This document shows, in pieces, positions 57,351 through 64,000 of a DNA stretch of 64,000 nucleotides. A program made the position numbers and the translations under genes. The stretch covers positions 1,192,707 to 1,256,706 of the forward strand of contig NZ_LMEP01000012.1 of the NCBI RefSeq assembly GCF_001426405.1, written 5' to 3'. The first letter of the stretch is position 1; each line of letters opens with the position of its first letter. The notes beneath the pieces are model-generated. The model was not told the DNA's origin. It searched no databases and saw nothing but the letters and a program-made list of their open reading frames with translations. The stretch is from Streptomyces sp. Root1304 (GTDB lineage: Bacteria > Actinomycetota > Actinomycetes > Streptomycetales > Streptomycetaceae).

Positions 57351-58907
57351 ATGCGCAAGCACCGTTCCGCAGCCCTCGCCGCGGCGACCCTCCTCCTTCT
57401 CACCGGCGCCGGGATCGCGACCGCGCCCGCCGCCTGGGCCGGGGTGCCCGGCAGCACCCGCGCCGACGACCGCAACTGCGACTTCGACGGCGACGGCTTC
57501 GACGACGTCCTCGTCGGCGCGCCCGGCGCCGCCGTCGGCGGACAGCGGGGCGCGGGCCTCGTCACCGTCCAGTACGGCTCACCGCACGGCATCGACACCC
57601 GGGCCGCCACGCTCATCAGCCAGAACACCTCCGGCGTGCCCGGCGGCTCCGAGGCGGGCGACTCCTTCGGCGCCGCCGTCGCCACCGGCGACCTCGACGG
57701 CGACGGCTACGACGACGCGGTCATCGGCGCCCCCGGCGAGGACATCGGCACCCGTGCCGACGTCGGCGGCGTGATCGTGCTGTGGGGCTCCCCGCACGGA
57801 CTCGTCGGCACCGACAGCGTCTGGCTCGACAGTCTCCTCGGCCCGGTGGCCGGCGCCCGCTTCGGCTCCGCCCTCGGCGCCGCCCGGTTCACCGCCGAGA
57901 CCCCGGGCGACCAGCTCGTCGTCCTCGACCGCGGGGCGGCGGAGCGGCACCTCTTCGGCTCCGTGCCCCAGCCCGGCGAACCCCGCGTCGCCACCGACCC
58001 CCGTTGGCGCCGTGCCGTGCCCCTGGACCGCTCCGCCGTCGGGCGGAGCGGCACGCGCGGCGCCGCCGACGAGCCCGCACCGCCGCTCCGCGACCTCGTC
58101 GCCACCTCCGTCACCACCGGCGACTACGACCGGAACGGCTTCGCGGACCTGGTGATCAGCGGGCTCTCCACCGGGGCCGAACCCGGTCACGGCTGGTCCT
58201 GGTACCTCGCCGGAGGCACCGAGTACCTCAGCTACGAGCGCGACCTGCGCGGCGGCCCGGTCGCCGCCTCCGGGGACATCGACGGCGACGGCTACGACGA
58301 CCTCGTCACCGGGGAGCCGTACAGCCCCGACGACGGCGGCGGCGAGACGATGACCGGCGGGCTCGTCGGCGTCTACCGGGGGAGCCCCGACGGGCCGGCC
58401 GGTGCCACCGGCGTCGGCACTCCGCCGCAGTGGTGGAACCAGAACTCGCCCGGCGTGCCCGGCGCCTCCGAGCGCGGCGACGGCTGGGGCGCCGACCTCT
58501 CGCTCGGCGACACGAACGGCGACGGGTACGCCGACCTCGCGGTCGGGGCCCCCGGCGAGGACAACGGCACGATCGCCGATGCCGGCATGGTCACCCTCCT
58601 GCGCGGCACGGCCCGGGGCCTGACCGGCACCGGCTCCGCCTCCTGGACGCAGAACTCGCCGTCCGTGCCCGGCGCGGTGGAGAAGGGCGACAGGTTCGGC
58701 GGCCAGGTCCGGCTGGTCGACCCCAACGCGGACGGCCGCTTCGGCCTGCTCACCGCCGCCCCCGGCGAGGACACCGCCGACGGCTGCGTCTGGGTCTTCT
58801 CGGCGGGTACGGGCGGCCTCACCGCCACCGGCTCGTGGACCGTGAACGCCGGCACCTTCGGCGGCCCGGCCCCCGACGCCCGCTACGGGGCCGCGATCGA
58901 CGAGTGA
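57351..58907 (+). CDS. Secreted FG-GAP repeat protein
   Basis: A 518-residue extracellular beta-propeller protein. A signal peptide (about residues 1-31, ending PAAWAG) is followed by five or more FG-GAP/integrin-alpha-like repeats, each with a Ca-binding Asp-rich loop: CDFDGDGFDDVLVGAPG, GDLDGDGYDDAVIGAPGEDIG, GDYDRNGFADLVISG, GDIDGDGYDDLVTGEPY, GDTNGDGYADLAVGAPGED, VDPNADGRFGLLTAAPGED. Such proteins are common in Streptomyces and are thought to bind carbohydrates or proteins at the cell surface; no enzymatic role is visible. The ATG at 57351 is six bases after GGAG. Confidence 0.9.
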   Translation: MRKHRSAALAAATLLLLTGAGIATAPAAWAGVPGSTRADDRNCDFDGDGFDDVLVGAPGAAVGGQRGAGLVTVQYGSPHGIDTRAATLISQNTSGVPGGSEAGDSFGAAVATGDLDGDGYDDAVIGAPGEDIGTRADVGGVIVLWGSPHGLVGTDSVWLDSLLGPVAGARFGSALGAARFTAETPGDQLVVLDRGAAERHLFGSVPQPGEPRVATDPRWRRAVPLDRSAVGRSGTRGAADEPAPPLRDLVATSVTTGDYDRNGFADLVISGLSTGAEPGHGWSWYLAGGTEYLSYERDLRGGPVAASGDIDGDGYDDLVTGEPYSPDDGGGETMTGGLVGVYRGSPDGPAGATGVGTPPQWWNQNSPGVPGASERGDGWGADLSLGDTNGDGYADLAVGAPGEDNGTIADAGMVTLLRGTARGLTGTGSASWTQNSPSVPGAVEKGDRFGGQVRLVDPNADGRFGLLTAAPGEDTADGCVWVFSAGTGGLTATGSWTVNAGTFGGPAPDARYGAAIDE

Positions 58908-58959
58908 CCACCCCCGATCGGGGGTCCCGGCCCGGCACCCGCCCTCGTACAGTGCAGAC

Positions 58960-60045
58960 ATGAGCGATCACACGGTGCTGCACGTGAAGGGGCGGGTGCT
59001 CGTCGGCCCCGAGGACGTACGGGACGAGCTGTGGTGCGTCGACGGGCGGATCACCTTCGACCGGCCCGCCGCCGAGGCGGTCACCGTCGAGGGCTGGGTG
59101 CTGCCCGGACTCGTCGACGCCCACTGCCACGTCGGCCTCGACCGGCACGGCCCCGTCGACGAGACCACCAGCGAGAAGCAGGCCCTCACCGACCGGGACG
59201 CGGGCACGCTGCTCATCCGCGACGCGGGCTCGCCGTCCGACACCCGCTGGATCGACGACCGCGAGGACCTGCCGAAGATCATCAGGGCCGGCCGGCACAT
59301 CGCCCGTACCCGCCGCTACATCCGCAACTACGCCCATGAGATCGAGCCCGCCGACCTCGTCGCGTACGTCGGCCGCGAGGCGCGGCGCGGCGACGGCTGG
59401 GTCAAGCTCGTCGGCGACTGGATCGACCGCGAGGCGGGCGACCTCACCGCCTGCTGGCCGCGCGCCGAGGTCGAGGCGGCCATCGCGGAGGCGCACCGGC
59501 TCGGCGCCCGCGTCACCGCGCACTGCTTCGCGGAGGACTCGCTCCGCGACCTCGTCGAGGCGGGGATCGACTGCGTCGAGCACGCCACCGGCCTCACCGA
59601 GGACACGATCCCGCTCTTCGCCGAGCGGGGCGTCGCCATCGTCCCCACCCTCGTGAACATCGGGACCTTCCCGCACCTCGCCGACGGCGGCGAGGAGAAG
59701 TTCCCCCGCTGGTCGGCGCACATGCGCAGGCTGCACGAGCGGCGGTACGACACCGTCCGCGCCGCCTTCGACGCGGGCGTCCCCGTCTTCGTCGGCACCG
59801 ACGCGGGCGGCTCCCTCGCCCACGGGCTCGTTGCGGAGGAGGTCGAGGAGCTGACCCGGGCGGGCATCCCACCGCTGGACGCGCTCGCGGCCACCGCGTG
59901 GGGGGCCAGGGCCTGGCTCGGCCGCCCCTCCCTGGAGGAGGGCGCCCCGGCCGACCTCGTCGTCTACGGCGAGGACCCGCGCGCGGACGTCCGCGCGCTC
60001 GCGGCGCCACGCCGGGTCGTCGTCAACGGGCGGGTGGTGGGCTAG
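58960..60045 (+). CDS. Imidazolonepropionase-like amidohydrolase
   Basis: A 361-residue metal-dependent hydrolase of the amidohydrolase superfamily. Metal ligands can be read: HxH in LVDAHCHVGLD (about residue 53), the bridging carboxylated lysine or equivalent in WVKLVGDW, His in VTAHCFAEDS and DCVEHATGL, and the Asp in FVGTDAGGSLAHGLVAEE. The N-terminal beta-sandwich (HVKGRVLVGPEDVRDELWCVDGRI) and C-terminal EGAPADLVVYGEDPRADVRAL complete the composite fold. The group acts on imidazolone, dipeptides (prolidase-like) or organophosphates; the substrate is not known. Its TAG stop comes from a palindromic repeat. Confidence 0.85.
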   Translation: MSDHTVLHVKGRVLVGPEDVRDELWCVDGRITFDRPAAEAVTVEGWVLPGLVDAHCHVGLDRHGPVDETTSEKQALTDRDAGTLLIRDAGSPSDTRWIDDREDLPKIIRAGRHIARTRRYIRNYAHEIEPADLVAYVGREARRGDGWVKLVGDWIDREAGDLTACWPRAEVEAAIAEAHRLGARVTAHCFAEDSLRDLVEAGIDCVEHATGLTEDTIPLFAERGVAIVPTLVNIGTFPHLADGGEEKFPRWSAHMRRLHERRYDTVRAAFDAGVPVFVGTDAGGSLAHGLVAEEVEELTRAGIPPLDALAATAWGARAWLGRPSLEEGAPADLVVYGEDPRADVRALAAPRRVVVNGRVVG

Positions 60046-60111
60046 GGCCTGTCGTCACACTCCTGTCGTTGCCCGAAGGGGGGCGGACGGGAGTTTGACG
60101 ACAGGCCCTAG
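60042..60111. repeat. CTAG-bounded palindromic element, short copy
   Basis: A 70-bp copy with CTAGGGCCTGTCGTCACACT at one end and AGTTTGACGACAGGCCCTAG at the other, lacking the middle of the long copy. Its first bases provide the TAG stop of the amidohydrolase (60043-60045). It lies between that gene and the convergent acetyltransferase gene. Confidence 0.8.
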
Positions 60112-60116
60112 CTCGC

Positions 60117-60174
60117 GTCCGGAGGACAGCGCCGCCCGCGGGCCGGTCGGGGCTTTCCGGACACGGCCCGGGGA
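60117..60174. repeat. GTGTCCGG palindromic repeat, copy 3
   Basis: CGTCCGGAGGAC at one end and GCTTTCCGGACACGGCCC at the other, directly after the CTAG element. It belongs to the same family as copies at 40541 and 49495, in degenerate form, and makes the 157-base gap between the two convergent genes almost entirely repeat sequence. Confidence 0.5.
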
Positions 60175-60202
60175 TCGCCCTGGTGGTCCCCGTCCTCCCG
60201 GC

Positions 60203-60766
60203 TCAGCGGCGGGTCAGGAAGGCGAGTCGTGCCCGCTTCTCCGGGATGAAGACCTCCGGCAGGTCCACCTCCGGCAGCACGACTTCAGGGCCCGCCTCGA
60301 ACCCGGCCCGCAGCATGCGGGCGACCGCCTTCTCGTTGGCGGCGTCCGGATCGACCACGATCCGGCTGTGGTCCCGCAGCGAGAAGGCGATCAGCGCCGA
60401 GAGCAGCCGGCCGGTGTAGCCGGGCCGGGGGGCCGCGCCCGGGGCGATCAGCAGATGTACGCCGATGTCCCCGGGCAGCACCTCGTAGCACTCGCCGACC
60501 CGGTCGGCGGCGGGGTCGTACGTCTGGAAGACGGCCGCGGGCTCCCCGTCCAGGCTCACCAGGAAGCCGTGGTGGGTGGTGAGCGAGTCGAGGTGCGCGT
60601 AGACGTCCCTGACCTGCTCGACGGTGGTCCCGAGCATGCCCCAGAAGCGGGAGCGCTCCTCGTTGACCCAGCCGTGCAGCAGGGGGGCGTCCCGGTCGGG
60701 CTCGACCGGCCGGACCGTGACGGTGCCGAGTTCCTCGACGTGGTGGACGTAGACGGCGGTGGTCAT
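60203..60766 (-). CDS. IucB/MbtK-type siderophore-like acetyltransferase
   Basis: A 187-residue GNAT enzyme of the subgroup acylating hydroxylamine or lysine-type amines in siderophore pathways (IucB, RhbD, MbtK). The core includes RVGECYEVLPGDIGVHLLIAPGAAPRPGYTGRLLSALIAFSLRDHSRIVVDPDAANEKAVARMLRAGFEAG, with the DIGVHLLI and VDPDAxNEKAVARMLRAGFE phrases typical of the subgroup. The ATG at 60766 overlaps the stop of the acylase gene (ATGA) and has AAGGAG upstream, so both are translated from one mRNA behind an iron box. Acyl acceptor unknown. Confidence 0.88.
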   Translation of the reverse strand: MTTAVYVHHVEELGTVTVRPVEPDRDAPLLHGWVNEERSRFWGMLGTTVEQVRDVYAHLDSLTTHHGFLVSLDGEPAAVFQTYDPAADRVGECYEVLPGDIGVHLLIAPGAAPRPGYTGRLLSALIAFSLRDHSRIVVDPDAANEKAVARMLRAGFEAGPEVVLPEVDLPEVFIPEKRARLAFLTRR

Positions 60767-63024
60767 CCCTGCTCCTTGGTGAGGTACTGCCAGTCGGTGG
60801 TGACGGGGGCGAGTTCGCCCCGCAGCCACAGGGGGAGTTGGTCGAGGTGGTGCGGGTCGCCGGGCACGCCGGACGCGCCGAACGGCACGATCCAGCGGCT
60901 CCGCTCGCGGTCGGCGAGGTCCCAGACGTACCGGGCGGCCGAGGCGCGGGCGCTGCGGTCGGTCCAGCCGGGCACGCTGGACGTGGAGAGCACGCAGTCG
61001 TGGTCCCCGCCGAGGCCCGGCCACCGCGCGTCGTCGGGGTCGGGCAGCGCCTGCCAGGGCGCGAGCCGGTGCGTCACACCCCAGGCGGCGGGCGGCTCGC
61101 CCGCCGCGACCTCGTCGAGCGCCCCGCGCACGATCCGGTCGACGTCGGCGGCGGGCACGGGCCCGGCCACGAGCAGCGTCTCCAGGGCGAAGGCGACGCG
61201 CGGCCCGAGCGCCAGCCAGGGCCGGAACAGGGCCGGGTACGGGGCGGGTTCGCGCAGCGCCGCGAAGGCCTCGTGCCCGGCGAGCCGGCGCACCACCGCC
61301 CCGCGCACGGCGGCGTAGAGACCGGCGTCGGTGCTCTCCGCGTCCATCCGCCGGTCCCAGGCGAGCAGCCGGTCCCGTACGGCGGAGGCGGCGGGGGAGA
61401 GGTCCGTCGCCCGCTCCGCGGCGGCGAGGAGCGGGGCCGCCGAGGGGTTGTCGGTGTCGGTGTGGACGGCGGCCGTGGACTCGGGGGTCCACTCGGCCGA
61501 GGCGCCGAGCAGCGCGTCGATCCGGTCCGCCCGGTGCGGCGGCGCGAACTCGACGCCGAGCGGTGCGGCCAGGCCCCGGGCGTTCGCCATCACGGCGTGG
61601 CCGTCGACGTCGGCGCGGGGCAGCGGCGCGGGGGCGTCCTCCCAGGCGTGCGCCGGGTCCCAGGCGGGCACGAGACGCAGGGAGTTGGTCCGGTGCCGTA
61701 CGGGTACGTGCCCGGCGACCCGGTGCAGCAGACCGCCCCGGGTGTCGGCGGCCTGGACGACGTTCACCGGCTCGACCCAGTGGTCGAGCGCGGCGTCCAC
61801 GTCGCCGACGGTCCGGGCGCGGAGCAGCGCGGGCAGCACGCCGAATCCGAGCGAGCCGGTGACGCGGGGCGGGTACCGGAGACTGACGGCCTCAAGGACG
61901 GGGGAGGGGACGCCGCCGCCCGAGACAGCCGCCGGACCGCCGTCGGCCCCGTCTCCGTAAGCGTCCTCGGACCTGTCCCCGGACCCGGGCCTGTCCCCGT
62001 TCCCGGGCCTGTCCCCGGACCCGGGCCTGTCCCCGGACTCGGGCCTGTCCCCGGACTCGGACCCGGACCTGTCCCCGGACCCCGGCGCACCCCCGCCGTC
62101 GCCCTCGGCCCCGCCGATGATCACCGGCCCCCGGTCGGTCTCCACCACCTCGATCACCACCGGCTCCCCGCCCGCGACCTCGATCGTCTCCGTGTGGGCC
62201 GTCGCCGGGCGCCAGCCCTCGGGGCCGTACGCCTCCACCCCGCCGTCCGGGCGCCGCCGCAGCCGCTCCCGGTACAGGTCCTGGTAGTCCGCCATCGCGT
62301 TGGTGATGGCCCAGGCCACCGGGCCGGTGTGGCCGAAGTGGGCGAGTCCGGGGACGCCGGGCACGGCGAGGCCCACCACGTCGTACGCGGGGCAGGCGAG
62401 ACGGATCTGCTGGTAGACGCCCGGCGCCTCGATGAACCGGTGCGGGTCCCCGGCGACCAGCGCCGCCCCGCTCGCGGTCCGCCCGCCGGCGACCACCCAG
62501 CCGTTGGAGCCCGCGGTGCCGGGTCCGTCGGTCGCGAAGAGCCCGGTCCACTCCTCGCCCAGCCGCCGGGCGACCTCCTCGCGCCACAGCTTGGTGGGGA
62601 AGCCGGCGAACAGGATGTGCGTGGACAGCCAGACGGCGAGCGGCGTCCACGGCTCCCACCGCCCGGCCGCGAGGCCGACCGCGGCGAACTCGGGTGCGCG
62701 CCGCGCCCCTTCCGCCAGCCCGTCGTTGACCCCGGCCACGTACGCGCGGACCCACGCGGCCGTGGCGGCGTCCTCGCGGGCGAGCCGCTCGAAGCAGCGG
62801 CGGGCGGTGTCGGCGAGCCGGGACCGGCGGGCGAAGACGTCCCAGTCCAGCTCGGCGGCGCCGAGGAACGCGGCCGAGGTGCCCTGGGCCCGGTGCCGCT
62901 CGACCTCCAGCTGCCACGCCCGGTCGTGGGCGGTCACCCGGCCCTGGGCGAAGGCGAGTTCGTCCGGGTCCGCGGCGCGCAGATGGGGGACGCCCCAGGC
63001 GTCCCGGTAGACCTCGATGCTCAC
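60763..63024 (-). CDS. Penicillin acylase family Ntn hydrolase (iron-regulated)
   Basis: A 753-residue acylase of the penicillin G acylase/PvdQ superfamily, predicted to autocleave between G172 and S173 in GPGTAGSNGWVVAGG, S173 becoming the N-terminal nucleophile. The N-terminal part (MSIEVYRDAWGVPHLRAADPDELAFAQGRVTAHDRAWQLEV) is the standard alpha chain. It has no signal peptide, unlike PvdQ and PGA, so it should act in the cytoplasm. A low-complexity stretch of six-residue SGDRPG repeats (about residues 313-351) interrupts the beta chain. It is behind an iron box and overlaps a siderophore-type acetyltransferase gene, suggesting a role in siderophore processing. Confidence 0.88.
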   Translation of the reverse strand: MSIEVYRDAWGVPHLRAADPDELAFAQGRVTAHDRAWQLEVERHRAQGTSAAFLGAAELDWDVFARRSRLADTARRCFERLAREDAATAAWVRAYVAGVNDGLAEGARRAPEFAAVGLAAGRWEPWTPLAVWLSTHILFAGFPTKLWREEVARRLGEEWTGLFATDGPGTAGSNGWVVAGGRTASGAALVAGDPHRFIEAPGVYQQIRLACPAYDVVGLAVPGVPGLAHFGHTGPVAWAITNAMADYQDLYRERLRRRPDGGVEAYGPEGWRPATAHTETIEVAGGEPVVIEVVETDRGPVIIGGAEGDGGGAPGSGDRSGSESGDRPESGDRPGSGDRPGNGDRPGSGDRSEDAYGDGADGGPAAVSGGGVPSPVLEAVSLRYPPRVTGSLGFGVLPALLRARTVGDVDAALDHWVEPVNVVQAADTRGGLLHRVAGHVPVRHRTNSLRLVPAWDPAHAWEDAPAPLPRADVDGHAVMANARGLAAPLGVEFAPPHRADRIDALLGASAEWTPESTAAVHTDTDNPSAAPLLAAAERATDLSPAASAVRDRLLAWDRRMDAESTDAGLYAAVRGAVVRRLAGHEAFAALREPAPYPALFRPWLALGPRVAFALETLLVAGPVPAADVDRIVRGALDEVAAGEPPAAWGVTHRLAPWQALPDPDDARWPGLGGDHDCVLSTSSVPGWTDRSARASAARYVWDLADRERSRWIVPFGASGVPGDPHHLDQLPLWLRGELAPVTTDWQYLTKEQG

Positions 63025-63060
63025 GGAGACCCCGATCCCGTCCGTATCGTTCGTGAATTC

Positions 63061-63079
63061 TTAGGTTAGGCTGGCCTAA
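63061..63079 (-). promoter_or_regulatory. Iron box upstream of the acylase operon
   Basis: TTAGGTTAGGCTGGCCTAA matches the DmdR/IdeR consensus TTAGGTTAGGCTAACCTAA at 17 of 19 bases. It lies 37-55 bases upstream of the acylase ATG, where it would cover the promoter. Expected effect: expression when iron is scarce. Confidence 0.85.
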
Positions 63080-63268
63080 GTAAATCTACAGGAGTCCGGG
63101 GAGGGGTTCGCGGCGGGGCGCCGACGCGCCGGGTTGACGATCCGTTACTTCGCCTGGGAGTGGATCGTTCTCACCTCTCCCATGGATACCCGCGCGTGCG
63201 AAAGACGCGGGGCGGCCGGGAACGGTTGTGTCTAAAAAAATCGAAAATGAACACGGAAACCCCACTTT

Positions 63269-63306
63269 GGAGTGAACTCACGTCAGGCGACTGTCGGTTC
63301 ACTCTC
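63269..63306. promoter_or_regulatory. Hairpin in the leader of the SCO1860-like gene
   Basis: GAGTGAAC (63270-63277) and GTTCACTC (63297-63304) form an exact 8-base inverted repeat, extended by GG/CC, with a 19-base loop. It follows an unusually AT-rich stretch (63232-63260) and precedes the gene start by about 110 bases. The rest of the 387-base gap 63025-63411 contains the iron box and no obvious ORF. Confidence 0.4.
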
Positions 63307-63411
63307 CGTGCGTAAAGATTCCGGTGTCTCAAGTCGCCGAGGCCGCGCCGACCCACCGTCCCCGTGGTGAGCGGCCGGCGACGCCATGTCTCCTGTGGGG
63401 GTTCCACCATC

Positions 63412-64000
63412 TTGAACAGCAACACCTTCCGCATGCCCGTACGCCGTACCGCCACCGCCGCGACCGTCGCCGCCCTGACCGTCGGCCCCGTCCTCCTCGC
63501 GGCCCCGGCGGCGCAGGCCACGGGCGGCGAAGGGCGCGCCACCGCCGTCGTCCTGCGGACCGGCCTCGACGTCTCCCTCCTCGGCAAGACGGTCCAGGTG
63601 CCGCTGCGGGCCTCCCTCAACGAGGTCGAGGCGCCGAAGACCGAGAGCGAGACCGCGCTCACCGTGAAGGTGCAGGGGGCCGAGGAGGGGAAGCCGATCG
63701 ACGTCCTCGCCGCCGACGTCGCCACCTCGAAGGCCACCGTGGACGAGGAGAAGGCCGAGGGGTACGTGAACCTCGTCAAGGCGCGGGTGCACGTACCCGG
63801 AATCCCGCTGCTCTCCCTCATCGAGATCGAGAAGGTCACCTCCAAGGCGCTGTGCGAGACCGGGAAGAAGCCCGTCGCCACCTCCAACGTCCTCGGTCAC
63901 GTGACCGTCTTCGGCAAGAAGACCACCCTCTCCGCGGGCGGCCGGACCCAGGTCACCGTGCCCGGCATCGGCCAGGTCGCCCTGGACCTCTCCCGCACCT
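63412..64000 (+). CDS. SCO1860-like secreted, probably LAETG-anchored protein (5' part)
   Basis: The gene continues past the right edge; 196 codons are visible. The TTG at 63412 is the likely start (an in-frame ATG at 63433 is the alternative). The signal peptide (about 8-34: VRRTATAATVAALTVGPVLLAAPAAQA) is followed by a beta-rich domain beginning TGGEGRATAVVLRTGLDVSLLGKTVQVPLRASLNEVEAPK. This agrees with the S. coelicolor SCO1860 family of sortase-type (LAETG) wall proteins, whose anchor motif would be beyond this window. The predicted chain has CETGK near residue 146, a single Cys. Divergent from the iron-regulated acylase operon. Confidence 0.8.
   Translation, partial: MNSNTFRMPVRRTATAATVAALTVGPVLLAAPAAQATGGEGRATAVVLRTGLDVSLLGKTVQVPLRASLNEVEAPKTESETALTVKVQGAEEGKPIDVLAADVATSKATVDEEKAEGYVNLVKARVHVPGIPLLSLIEIEKVTSKALCETGKKPVATSNVLGHVTVFGKKTTLSAGGRTQVTVPGIGQVALDLSRT

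Noticed and set aside
54866..58963. 1,365-codon plus-strand frame spanning the OYE, aminotransferase and FG-GAP genes
   Set aside because: Out of frame with three recognised genes, Arg-rich low-complexity product, no conserved motif.
63232..63411. Cyclic-di-AMP (ydaO-type) riboswitch upstream of the wall-protein gene
   Set aside because: The conserved ydaO elements could not be recognised; only a simple hairpin is present.

Overview
The window is chromosomal DNA of a Streptomyces-type actinomycete. Evidence: very high GC with strongly G/C-biased third codon positions, frequent GTG and TTG starts, 4-base ATGA/GTGA gene overlaps, and families typical of the genus (SufR-suf operon, actinobacterial DapD, tandem SpoIIE phosphatases, TerD, an SCO1860-like secreted protein). 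Gene order resembles what I remember of the S. coelicolor SCO1860-SCO1930 core region; this was not checked by alignment. No tRNA, rRNA, CRISPR array, integrase or transposase gene was seen, and no polyketide or peptide synthetase cluster.

Layout. 1-3.3 kb: 3' end of an amidohydrolase, heme A synthase ctaA and a drug-type ABC exporter. 3.3-10.3 kb: sufR-sufB-sufD-Rieske ferredoxin-sufC-sufS-sufU-sufT-like, a tightly coupled Fe-S assembly operon preceded by an iron-box-like palindrome and a CAAC-N6-GTTG operator over the sufR start codon, and closed by a terminator hairpin. 10.3-24.6 kb: membrane and efflux genes, dapD, a secreted beta-propeller, a DapA-like aldolase, a monooxygenase behind a SoxR box, a secreted nuclease, a PhoX-type phosphatase behind a Pho-box-like triple repeat, and a GntR/ACC-deaminase pair. 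24.7-27.3 kb: TerD, a small unknown protein and an AraC regulator.

27.5-34.3 kb is a catabolic region: uronate dehydrogenase (udh) divergent from 5-dehydro-4-deoxyglucarate dehydratase (kdgD), an unknown protein coupled to kdgD, and a GntR regulator with two cytosine-deaminase-like amidohydrolases that share a TGGTATACCA-type operator. 2-oxoglutarate semialdehyde dehydrogenase, with its IclR regulator, lies 20 kb away at 47-49.5 kb. Together these enzymes can take hexuronates towards 2-oxoglutarate; the lactonase and glucarate dehydratase are not in the window. 34.3-40.4 kb is an MFS-SpoIIE-SpoIIE operon. 40.6-46.3 kb carries RidA, a PBP and a two-component system. 46.5-57.1 kb has small regulator/enzyme pairs, including IclR/dehydrogenase, AraC/quinone reductase and MarR/Old Yellow Enzyme.

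57.3-64 kb holds an FG-GAP secreted protein, an amidohydrolase and, on the minus strand, an operon with a strong iron box: a penicillin-acylase-type Ntn hydrolase coupled to an IucB/MbtK-type acetyltransferase. This is the best candidate here for a little-described (possibly siderophore-related) system. The window ends inside the SCO1860-like gene.

Two families of palindromic repeats recur. One is bounded by CTAG at both ends (three copies: one about 180 bp, two about 70 bp). The other carries GTGTCCGG (three copies). Several copies supply the TAG stop codons of neighbouring genes.
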